Source of the DNA: Maridesulfovibrio bastinii DSM 16055 | Lineage (GTDB): Bacteria; Desulfobacterota; Desulfovibrionia; Desulfovibrionales; Desulfovibrionaceae | Assembly (NCBI RefSeq): GCF_000429985.1 | Contig: NZ_AUCX01000009.1 | Coordinates: 124,001-188,000, forward strand | Reading direction: 5' to 3' | DNA: 64,000 bases | Part shown: positions 54,977-62,548 of the stretch, piece by piece | Layout of the letters: every line of letters begins with the position of its first letter | Position numbering within the stretch: the first letter of the stretch is position 1 | Position numbers and translations under genes: made by a program | Notes under the pieces: model-generated | Told to the model about the DNA's origin: nothing | Seen by the model: the letters and a program-made list of their open reading frames with translations, nothing else | Databases searched by the model: none

Positions 54977-55327
54977 ATGTTCGATTTACTTGACAATTGG
55001 GTTGATATTTCAACCGATTACTTTTTTGATCACCCAGCCCTGCATTGGGTGGTCGCACTGGCTTTTGTTCTTTATGCTATTGTTGCGGAAAATCCATACG
55101 AGTCCGGGACGAGTGAACACAGGAGGCTTATGTTCTGCCGTATAGGGCTTGGGTGCCTTGCTTTAAGCTGGCTTTTCGGACTCCTTGGTCTGATCCTCGC
55201 TGTCACTTCATTCATTATGGGTGTTCTGGTACTATCTAAAAGAGTAGATTATGGGGCTTTCCTTATTTTAGGATCATTATGTTCCGCTCTTTTTTGCATC
55301 CTTTTTATCGACCTGCGCCCGCTGTAG
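54977..55327 (+). CDS. Small membrane protein of unknown function
   Basis: About 116 residues starting at ATG 54977 (GGAGAC upstream). Three or four hydrophobic segments (HWVVALAFVLYAIVA; IGLGCLALSWLFGLLGLILAVTSFIMGVLVL; FLILGSLCSALFCILFI) suggest an integral membrane protein. The N-terminal 30 residues are acidic. An upstream in-frame start (54857) falls within a promoter. No family recognised. Confidence 0.65.
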   Translation: MFDLLDNWVDISTDYFFDHPALHWVVALAFVLYAIVAENPYESGTSEHRRLMFCRIGLGCLALSWLFGLLGLILAVTSFIMGVLVLSKRVDYGAFLILGSLCSALFCILFIDLRPL

Positions 55328-55810
55328 CTGTAATGGGCTTGCTGGGTTCTATAGAAGTTCTGTTTGGTGGATCATGGGTTCTCTTTGCGGGGCAATAATT
55401 TCAATTGAATTTCATATTTGTAGTTGTTTAAATTTATAATTAGTCTATCATATTGAAATATTATATTTTTATTTATTAATAATAGTTCTCATTAAAAATT
55501 ATACTTTCCATCCCTTGATTTCCTATCATTAAGGTATATATTACTTGCACGTCGAAGGAACAGGGCGTAAAATAAACCATACTAAAAAGGTATGAAATTT
55601 AATTAAGTTTAACACGGCTATGCATTTAAAGGTTTACTGACGGATTGCTTAAGCCATGTTAAAGTGAGAATAATATCTGCTAATGTCTAAGGCTGACAGC
55701 ACGGATAAATATTTCTACTGGATAAGGATTCTGTGTAATTTTGAAATATTGCATAGCTATTGTTAAATAATTTAACTTCCGTGATAGGCTGAGTCAGCCG
55801 GGGAGGAAGT
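55328..55810. other. AT-rich intergenic region upstream of nifU
   Basis: About 480 bp, AT-rich, no gene. A weak promoter-like pair (TTGAAA about 55740, 17-bp spacer, TAAATA) lies about 50-70 bp upstream of nifU. No clear IscR-type palindrome was recognised. Confidence 0.4.
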
Positions 55811-56647
55811 ATGTGGGAATATACTGAAAAGGTAACAGAACATTTTCTTAACCCTAAGAATGTCGGTAAAATTGAAGATGCCGATGCCGTAGGAGAAGTC
55901 GGATCGCTTTCATGCGGTGACGCTCTGCGTTTGTTTCTGAAGATAGGTGAAGGAGAACGTATTGAAGATGCCAAGTTTCAGACTTTTGGCTGTGCGAGTG
56001 CCATTGCTTCAAGCTCTGTATTAACAGAAATGATTAAGGGCATGACTCTTGATGAAGCCGCAAAAGTGACTAACAAGGACATTGCTGAAAAGCTTGGTGG
56101 TCTCCCCAAGGAAAAGATGCACTGTTCCGTCATGGGGCAGGAAGCTTTGGAAGACGCTATAAGAAATTACCGCGGTGAAGAAGCGGCCCCCGCTCCTGAA
56201 GGCGAAATTGTCTGTAAGTGTTTTGGCGTTACGGACGTGCTTATTCGCAGGGCTGTTGAAGAGAACAATCTTACAACAGTAGAAGAAGTGACCAATTATA
56301 CCAAGGCTGGTGGAGCATGTGGTGATTGTCACGAGAAGATAGCTCAAATTATCGCTGAAGTCAGAGGCTGCGCTGCTCCTGAAGTTTCAAAGTCCGATGA
56401 AAAGGCCCCGATGACCAATATTCAGCGCATGCAGCTTGTTACAAAGATCATTGATAATGAAATTCGTCCGGCTCTCAAGAAGGACGGCGGTGACATTGAG
56501 CTGATCGATATAAATGGTACCGAAGTAACTGTTTCTCTGCGTGGAGCCTGTGTTGGCTGTCCTTCAAGCCATATAACTCTCAAGAATCTTGTAGAGCGCA
56601 GACTGAAGGAAACTGTAGAAGAAGCAATTACTGTAAAGGAAGTGTAG
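55811..56647 (+). CDS. nifU: Full-length NifU iron-sulfur cluster scaffold protein
   Basis: 278 residues with three modules: IscU-like N-terminal scaffold (LSCGDALRLFL, FGCASAIASSS and MHCSV give the three cluster-binding Cys), a central BFD-like [2Fe-2S] region (CKCFGVTD and GGACGDCHEK), and a C-terminal NifU domain with GACVGCPSSHITL. Assembles Fe-S clusters from sulfur delivered by the NifS encoded next. AGGAAG lies before the ATG. No nitrogenase genes are in this window; such NifU/NifS pairs also serve general Fe-S assembly. Confidence 0.93.
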   Translation: MWEYTEKVTEHFLNPKNVGKIEDADAVGEVGSLSCGDALRLFLKIGEGERIEDAKFQTFGCASAIASSSVLTEMIKGMTLDEAAKVTNKDIAEKLGGLPKEKMHCSVMGQEALEDAIRNYRGEEAAPAPEGEIVCKCFGVTDVLIRRAVEENNLTTVEEVTNYTKAGGACGDCHEKIAQIIAEVRGCAAPEVSKSDEKAPMTNIQRMQLVTKIIDNEIRPALKKDGGDIELIDINGTEVTVSLRGACVGCPSSHITLKNLVERRLKETVEEAITVKEV

Positions 56648-56648
56648 C

Positions 56649-57845
56649 ATGACCCCGATATATTTTGACAACAATGCGACAACAATGGTTGCCCCGGAAG
56701 TTCGTGATGCCATTATTCCTCTTTTGAATGATGAATACGGTAATCCCTCAAGTATGCATAATCTTGGTGAACGTTCAGGCAGACTGCTTGCCGAGGCCAG
56801 AGGGAAAGTTGCCACAGCTCTGGGTTGCAGCCCTGATGAAATAATTTTTACCTCATGCGGCACCGAGGGTGATAATACTGCAATTCATTCTGCTTTGCAG
56901 TCCCATCCTGAAAAGAAGCATTTCATAACTACAAAGGTTGAGCATCCTGCGGTACTCAATGTTGCCAACCATCTTGAGCGCAGTGGGTATGATGTTACCT
57001 ACCTTGGTGTAGACAATCTGGGACGTCTGGATCTTGATGAGCTTCGGGCAGCAATACGGCCGGATACCGCGCTTATTTCTGTGATGTATGCCAATAATGA
57101 AACCGGAGTTGTGTTCCCCATAAAAGAGATTGCGGAAATAGCTCGCGAGCACGGAGTTCCGGTTCATACTGATGCTGTTCAGGCCGTTGGAAAGATAGAT
57201 ATCAATCTTGCGGAGCTGCCGGTGGACTATCTGGTATTCTCCGGACACAAAATTCATGCTCCCAAGGGAGTAGGTGTCCTTTTTGTCCGCCGTACAGCAC
57301 AGTTCAGACCGTTTCTCCTTGGCGGACATCAGGAAAGGGGACGCCGTGGCGGCACTGAAAATCTGCCCGGTATTGTCGGCCTCGGGAAAGCCATCGAGCT
57401 GGCCAAAGCCGGTATAGAGGAAGAAAACACCCGAGTACGCGCTATGCGTGACCGCCTTGAAAAAGGGCTGATGGATGCTATTCCTGACGCGATTGTAAAT
57501 GGTGACCCCGAAAACAGGCTGCCCAATACCTTGAGCATCGCTTTCAAATATATTGAAGGTGAAGCCATGCTGCTTATGATGAACCAGTTCGGCATCTGTG
57601 CCAGCTCCGGCTCGGCATGTACTTCCGGTAGTCTTGAACCTTCACATGTTCTAAGGGCCATGGGCATACCTTTTACTTTTTCACACGGTTCATTGCGTTT
57701 TTCGCTTTCCGTGTACAATACGGAAGAAGAAGTTGATACCGTGCTTAAAGAGCTGCCGCCGATTATTGAAAGACTTAGAGCTATGTCTCCTTTCAGAGAA
57801 GGTGACGAAGGTCTGGACTGGGTTGAAAAACATTCGCATGATTAA
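56649..57845 (+). CDS. nifS: Cysteine desulfurase NifS
   Basis: PLP enzyme converting cysteine to alanine plus enzyme-bound persulfide, for NifU. 398 residues: FDNNATTMVAPEV, TEGDNTAIHSAL, ANNETGVVFPI, HTDAVQAVGK, the Schiff-base Lys in SGHKIHAPKGVG, and the active-site Cys region SSGSACTSGSLEPSHVLRAMG of group I enzymes. Start 1 bp after the nifU stop, so an operon. Confidence 0.95.
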   Translation: MTPIYFDNNATTMVAPEVRDAIIPLLNDEYGNPSSMHNLGERSGRLLAEARGKVATALGCSPDEIIFTSCGTEGDNTAIHSALQSHPEKKHFITTKVEHPAVLNVANHLERSGYDVTYLGVDNLGRLDLDELRAAIRPDTALISVMYANNETGVVFPIKEIAEIAREHGVPVHTDAVQAVGKIDINLAELPVDYLVFSGHKIHAPKGVGVLFVRRTAQFRPFLLGGHQERGRRGGTENLPGIVGLGKAIELAKAGIEEENTRVRAMRDRLEKGLMDAIPDAIVNGDPENRLPNTLSIAFKYIEGEAMLLMMNQFGICASSGSACTSGSLEPSHVLRAMGIPFTFSHGSLRFSLSVYNTEEEVDTVLKELPPIIERLRAMSPFREGDEGLDWVEKHSHD

Positions 57846-57869
57846 ATAAAAATGTTATAATATATGCAG

Positions 57870-57897
57870 GCGGACAGGACTTTTATATCCTGTTCGC
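57870..57897 (+). terminator. Possible weak terminator after nifS
   Basis: Stem GCGGACAGGA/TCCTGTTCGC with one G-U pair and an 8-nt loop. It is followed only by TTGTTT, so termination would be partial. It separates nifS from cysK. Confidence 0.5.
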
Positions 57898-58012
57898 TTG
57901 TTTCGCGTAAAATCAGCCGGGGTAAAATTCGAAATAAGTAAAGGGATATTGCTATATTTCCTGTCACGGCGTACTCCTTTTTCAACCGATAATTATTCAA
58001 GGAGGCGGACTT

Positions 58013-58936
58013 ATGAATATACATGAATCAATGGTGGAGCTTGTCGGAAAGACTCCTCTCGTCCGTTTGAACAGTGTAAGCAAGGATTGCGCAGCAGATA
58101 TTGTTGCAAAAATAGAATTTTTCAATCCGTGTTCTTCGGTAAAAGACCGTATCGGTGTTTCCATGATCGAGGAAGCCGAGAAGAAAGGGCTCATAGACAG
58201 TGATACTCTGATCATAGAGCCAACCAGCGGTAATACCGGAGTGGGACTTGCTTTTGTATGTGCCACCAGAGGGTATCGCCTTGTATTGACCATGCCTGAA
58301 AGCATGAGTCAGGAAAGGCGTGATCTGCTGAAAGCTTTCGGAGCTGAAATTGTTCTTACACCAGCGTCAGAAGGTATGACCGGGGCTGTTGAAAAAGCTA
58401 AAAAAATGGCTGCTGAGAATGAAAAATCTTTTCTCCCGCTACAGTTTGATAATCCTGCCAATCCTGAAGCCCATCGTAAAACTACTGTAAAAGAAATATG
58501 GGAAGATACTGACGGAAAAGTTGATATCTTTGTCTGCGGAGTCGGAACCGGAGGCACTATTACCGGAGTTGGTGAAGAGCTTAAAAAACTTAAGCCTGAG
58601 GTCAGTGTTGTCGCTGTTGAACCTTCAAAATCGCCTGTTTTATCAGGTGGTAAATCCGGACCGCACGGCCTTCAGGGTATTGGCGCCGGATTTGTTCCAA
58701 AAGTTCTTAACACAGAAATTCTGGATGAAGTCTTTCAGGTTGACGATGAAGACGCTCTGAAAATGTCTCGCAGACTTGCGCGTGAGGAGGGCATCCTCTG
58801 TGGTATTTCCGCCGGAGCCGCGGCCCATGCTGCTGTGGAGATAGGAAAACGCCCTGAAAATAAAGATAAAGTGATTGTTTTCATCGTTCCTGATACCGGT
58901 GAAAGGTATTTGAGCACAGCTCTTTTTAAAGGGTAG
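58013..58936 (+). CDS. cysK: Cysteine synthase (O-acetylserine sulfhydrylase) CysK
   Basis: Makes cysteine from O-acetylserine and sulfide using PLP. 307 residues: [12 protein letters not shown], the Schiff-base Lys in [27 protein letters not shown], the phosphate-binding [15 protein letters not shown] and GISAGAA near the C terminus. AAGGAGG lies before the ATG. Placed between nifS, which uses cysteine, and cysE, which supplies O-acetylserine. Confidence 0.96.
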   Translation: MNIHESMVELVGKTPLVRLNSVSKDCAADIVAKIEFFNPCSSVKDRIGVSMIEEAEKKGLIDSDTLIIEPTSGNTGVGLAFVCATRGYRLVLTMPESMSQERRDLLKAFGAEIVLTPASEGMTGAVEKAKKMAAENEKSFLPLQFDNPANPEAHRKTTVKEIWEDTDGKVDIFVCGVGTGGTITGVGEELKKLKPEVSVVAVEPSKSPVLSGGKSGPHGLQGIGAGFVPKVLNTEILDEVFQVDDEDALKMSRRLAREEGILCGISAGAAAHAAVEIGKRPENKDKVIVFIVPDTGERYLSTALFKG

Positions 58937-59138
58937 TAAGGAACCCATAGCCGGGATTGAACACTTGGCTTTCTGACTTGTCTGATAAAGTCGGTTTGAG
59001 GGCTGCTTTATCAGGATACTTTCATGAGAGACGGATTTAAGGGAATCCGCCGCTGCGGCAACAGGCTTCACATTATTGTCCGCATATCTCAGAGAATGTT
59101 AGTGAGCGGAAAACTGATTAGAATATACAGGATCAATT
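58937..59138 (+). other. Hairpin-rich region between cysK and cysE
   Basis: Three inverted repeats in a row: CTGATAAAG/CTTTATCAG, 9 bp perfect, 15-nt loop (58982-59014); CGGATT/AATCCG (59032-59049); and GCCGC/GCGGC (59049-59059). None has a proper T run, so it reads as a structured leader of cysE or processing signals rather than a simple terminator. No riboswitch was recognised. Confidence 0.45.
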
Positions 59139-60026
59139 ATGATTAAAAGATATACCAATGAAACCCTGTCCGATGTAGTGAACGCTCTGTGTGAAGAGTC
59201 TTCATATCAGGCTGTCTTTCACATGCCCGGACATGAATGGCCCATGCCTTCGCTTGAAGCGTTGAGTGAAGTTGTGGAGCGTTTGCGGTCGGTCCTTTTT
59301 CCGGGGTATTTCGGCAATTCTGAAATAAAGCCGGAAACCATGAATTATCATATCGGCACCAGCCTTGATATTGTTTACAGGCTTCTTGTTGAGCAGATAA
59401 TGCGCGGACGTTGTTTTTTCTGTGACGCAAGTGATAGAGAATGTGACAGATGCGAAATTGAAGCCCGTGATCTGGCAACCAGTTTCATTGCTACACTGCC
59501 GGAAATCCGCAGGCTTCTTGCAACCGATGTCCGGGCAGCTTTTGTGGGCGATCCTGCCGCTAAAAGTCCCGGTGAGACCATTTTCTGTTATCCGAGCATA
59601 ACCGCTCTCACTCATCACCGTATCGCCCATGAACTTTATAAACTCGGTGTTGAGCTTATCCCCCGTATTATCGGTGAAATGGCCCACTCCAAAACAGGTA
59701 TTGATATTCATCCCGGTGCGACAATCGGTGAACATTTCTTTATCGACCACGGAACCGGAACCGTTATTGGTGAAACTTCAATAATCGGGCGTAATGTCCG
59801 TTTGTATCAGGGTGTAACTCTCGGGGCTAAAAGTTTTCCAGAGGACGATTCAGGTAAGCTTATAAAAGGTATTCCCCGTCATCCTATTGTTGAAGATGAC
59901 GTTACCGTATACTCAGGGGCAACTATTCTCGGCAGAGTAACTATCGGGAAGGGGGCAACTGTAGGCGGTAATGTCTGGGTGACTGAGGATATTCCCGCAG
60001 GGTCCAGAATAACTCAGCAGCAGTAG
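59139..60026 (+). CDS. cysE: Serine O-acetyltransferase (SAT, EpsC/CysE type)
   Basis: Acetylates serine to O-acetylserine for CysK. 295 residues: N-terminal helical domain then left-handed beta-helix hexapeptide repeats (DIHPGATIGEHFFIDHGTG, VIGETSIIGRNVRLYQGVTLGAKSF) with catalytic His residues in IHPGA and DHGTG. The N-terminal part (about 160 residues) contains CDASDRECDRCEIE, a Cys-rich segment unlike E. coli CysE. The C-terminal residues are short, so the usual CysK-binding Ile tail is not obvious. Confidence 0.93.
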   Translation: MIKRYTNETLSDVVNALCEESSYQAVFHMPGHEWPMPSLEALSEVVERLRSVLFPGYFGNSEIKPETMNYHIGTSLDIVYRLLVEQIMRGRCFFCDASDRECDRCEIEARDLATSFIATLPEIRRLLATDVRAAFVGDPAAKSPGETIFCYPSITALTHHRIAHELYKLGVELIPRIIGEMAHSKTGIDIHPGATIGEHFFIDHGTGTVIGETSIIGRNVRLYQGVTLGAKSFPEDDSGKLIKGIPRHPIVEDDVTVYSGATILGRVTIGKGATVGGNVWVTEDIPAGSRITQQQ

Positions 60027-60049
60027 TCTTTCAGGTTAATAAAAATGTG

Positions 60050-60080
60050 AGCCGGTCTGAATTTCAGGCCGGCTTTTCTT
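60050..60080 (+). terminator. Rho-independent terminator after cysE
   Basis: Stem AGCCGG-CTGA/TCAG-CCGGCT with a 3-nt loop and a T-rich tail (TTTTCTT). Confidence 0.85.
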
Positions 60081-60147
60081 ATGCCGTTAATCTGTTGTGG
60101 ATAATTGTAGTCTGGCTGTTGAAAACGTAACAGATTTGAATATAACA

Positions 60148-60183
60148 TAAAAAAGCAGGCGAACAGTTTACCCGTCCGCCTGC
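60148..60183 (-). terminator. Rho-independent terminator of trmI
   Basis: Stem GCAGGCG/CGCCTGC (60155-60183) with a 15-nt loop. On the minus strand it is followed by TTTTTT. It lies 20 bp past the trmI stop. Confidence 0.85.
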
Positions 60184-60204
60184 TGATAGCTTTATAAATT
60201 ATTT

Positions 60205-61143
60205 TTACTGGTTGTCTGTCGAATCCTGCTCTTCTATTTTAACATCTTCAGCCTGAGCATCTTCTGTTTGGATTTCTTTAGTTTCGGCAACAGTTTCACT
60301 TTCCGGCAAAACGTCAGCTGAGTCTGTGGTCTCTTCAGTTGTTTCCGCAGGGGATTCGTTTTCTGTTTCTTCCTCAACATAGGGTTCTATGCAGCGGGCA
60401 AAAACCAGAAATCCTGTGTGAGCAACCATACGGTCTTCAGGGCGAAGCCGGTCTGCAACAGGCTTATAGCGGCGGACAAGAATCTCCACTACTTCTATAT
60501 CTTCAAAAGGACCGTTTTCCAGTCCGCGGATAAGATCGCTGACCTGATTGGTTGTGGGCAGGAGGAATCCGCACATTGCACCGGGAATAACCGCTGCCGA
60601 AATGTGGTGCAGATAGTCCCACGGAGTACGGACATCAAGGAAAAGAGCATCCGCGCCTGTAGCCTGAAATCCGTCTTCAATATCGAGATTGAACTGTTCA
60701 ACACGGTCTTCAAGACCGGCCCATTTCAGGTTGCGGGTCACCAGCTTGTAAAATTCAGGGCGTCTTTCATGTGTGTAGACTTTACCAGTGTCACCGACAT
60801 AATATGCCAGTGCAACGGTGAGTCCGCCTGATCCTGAACCGGATTCAATAACTCTTGCTCCCGGACCTACTCCGAGTTTAAGCAGAAGATAACCGATTTC
60901 TTTAGGGTACATGATCTGGGTCTGGCGTTTGACGCCTTTGATAAGATCGTACACAGTGGGTTTAAGAATTTTATATTGGCGACCGAGGTGGGTTTTTACT
61001 ATTTTACCGTACCCAGCGGCGGCAATTGCTTCCATAGTTATCATACCGTCGTTGGTGTGAAGGTCGTTGCCTTCTTTGACAATGCGTAAATAACGCTTGC
61101 CCTTGGGACTGATGAGCTGTACCAGTTCTCCGGAGTCGAGCAT
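60205..61143 (-). CDS. trmI: tRNA (adenine(58)-N1)-methyltransferase TrmI with acidic C-terminal tail
   Basis: 312 residues. N-terminal beta-barrel (ELVQLISPKGKRYLRIV), then the SAM domain: VIESGSGSGGLTVALAYYVG, VYTHERRPEFYKLVTRNL and DALFLDVRTPWDYLHHI, typical of TrmI. The core ends near residue 255; the last 55 residues are highly acidic (Glu, Thr, Asp, Ala) and look disordered. Start at ATG 61143, six bases after GGAGG; the longer frame (to 61290) has no ribosome binding site. Confidence 0.9.
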   Translation of the reverse strand: MLDSGELVQLISPKGKRYLRIVKEGNDLHTNDGMITMEAIAAAGYGKIVKTHLGRQYKILKPTVYDLIKGVKRQTQIMYPKEIGYLLLKLGVGPGARVIESGSGSGGLTVALAYYVGDTGKVYTHERRPEFYKLVTRNLKWAGLEDRVEQFNLDIEDGFQATGADALFLDVRTPWDYLHHISAAVIPGAMCGFLLPTTNQVSDLIRGLENGPFEDIEVVEILVRRYKPVADRLRPEDRMVAHTGFLVFARCIEPYVEEETENESPAETTEETTDSADVLPESETVAETKEIQTEDAQAEDVKIEEQDSTDNQ

Positions 61144-61512
61144 GGACATCCTCCTATTAAAATATTTGGACGAAGTACGGCTTGAAGAGCAGGAAGTCAA
61201 GGAAAGCCGTCTTGCTGTGTTTCTTTTGGAGACAGTCTGTAAATTATTCTCCGATAATTCTGTTATACGAAAAAACTCTGCATTATACACTGATATTGTC
61301 TATTTTTTTGTTGAATATTTTTCTGTAATGAGTTTAACAGGCTTTCATTCCTGATAAAAAACGAGCAGTATTGATAGTGTTCCGGTAGCCCGCCTGAATT
61401 TACAGCTTTATTATGGATAGATTCTTTATGCTCGCTGAATTGAACATCGTTCTGCGGCAGGTTATTATTCTTTTTAGAAAAAATTAATTTTTTGCTTCTT
61501 GACGGGACAATT
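61144..61512. other. Intergenic region between divergent trmI and radical SAM gene
   Basis: About 370 bp. No credible gene: the open frames here lack ribosome binding sites. It should hold both promoters, but none was clear. Nothing else seen. Confidence 0.45.
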
Positions 61513-62484
61513 ATGAGTTATAAGTATGTATTCGGTCCGGTAATGTCCGGCAGGCTGGGACTTTCACTCGGGCTTGATCTCCTTGGAGACAGAGTCTGTT
61601 CGATGGATTGTGTTTATTGTGAGGTGGGCAAAACCAGTAATCTAACTTCCGAGCGCAGACCTTATGTACGCGCTGCTGAAATTCTGGATGAATTGGAAAA
61701 CTGGAAGAATGAAAAACACGAGTTGCCGGATGTGGTGACTCTGGGCGGACTTGGTGAACCTACCCTTAATTCCGAAATGTCGGAAGTTATAAGGGGTGTG
61801 AAAAAACTTTTCCCGTCGATACCGGTAGCGGTTTTAACTAATGCTACCACGATGACGGACCCCGGCGTTCGCAGGGAACTTGCGGAAGTGGATGTAATCC
61901 TTCCGTCAATGGATTCTCTGGTTCCGTCGGAATTCAGAGCTGTAAACAGGCCATGTGCGGGAACAGATCCCGTTGAAGTGGCGGAGGCTCTGATCGAATT
62001 CCGAAAGGAATTCAAAGGCAAAATCTTTCTGGAAGTGCTTCTGGCTGAGGGCTATAATGATTCATTGCAAAACCTTGAACTTATGGCTGATTTTCGTAAA
62101 AGACTCAGACCTGACCGCGTAGATGTGGTCACTCTCACGCGCCCCGGAACTCTTGAAAACTCCAGACCAGTAAAAAAGGAAGTCATGGAGCTTTGGAAGA
62201 AGGAACTCGATGCCGCGCCCAAAAAGGAAAGGGATTGCGGTTCCGGAGAGAAAGCAGAGAAGAGAAGCGGCACGGTATCATCACAAAATAATGGTGGGGA
62301 TGCCGATGCCTATGACCGGATTCAGGCTTCTTTAACGCGCAGGCCGCAAACAGCGGCGCAGCTTGAGCAGGCTCTTGGCATTTCAAATGAAGAAGTGCGG
62401 GAAGTCCTTATCAGGCTGAAGCAGGGCGGAAATTTGATGGAACGATCCGGCAGCGGTGATATTTTTTACAGTATGAAACCGTGA
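61513..62484 (+). CDS. Radical SAM protein with C-terminal winged-helix-like region
   Basis: 323 residues starting at ATG 61513. The N-terminal YKYVFGPVMSGRLGLSLGLDLL precedes the radical SAM Cys motif CSMDCVYC (about 31-38). SAM-binding GGLGEPTLN and the barrel follow to residue 220. A charged linker, then about 60 residues (RPQTAAQLEQALGISNEEVREVLIRLKQGG) that look like a winged helix. Substrate unknown. It belongs to a widespread group of radical SAM proteins adjacent to RNase or tRNA genes; here RNase E/G follows in the same direction. Confidence 0.83.
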   Translation: MSYKYVFGPVMSGRLGLSLGLDLLGDRVCSMDCVYCEVGKTSNLTSERRPYVRAAEILDELENWKNEKHELPDVVTLGGLGEPTLNSEMSEVIRGVKKLFPSIPVAVLTNATTMTDPGVRRELAEVDVILPSMDSLVPSEFRAVNRPCAGTDPVEVAEALIEFRKEFKGKIFLEVLLAEGYNDSLQNLELMADFRKRLRPDRVDVVTLTRPGTLENSRPVKKEVMELWKKELDAAPKKERDCGSGEKAEKRSGTVSSQNNGGDADAYDRIQASLTRRPQTAAQLEQALGISNEEVREVLIRLKQGGNLMERSGSGDIFYSMKP

Positions 62485-62548
62485 GTCGATCCTGAACATC
62501 TGAAGAGCTGAGTCCGGAGAAACAAATTTAACTTTTCCCGGGATCAGA

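Noticed and set aside
60096-60104. Perfect DnaA-box sequence (TGTGGATAA); another at about 50386-50394
   Set aside because: Isolated single boxes, the second inside a coding region; no cluster or AT-rich unwinding element, so not an origin.
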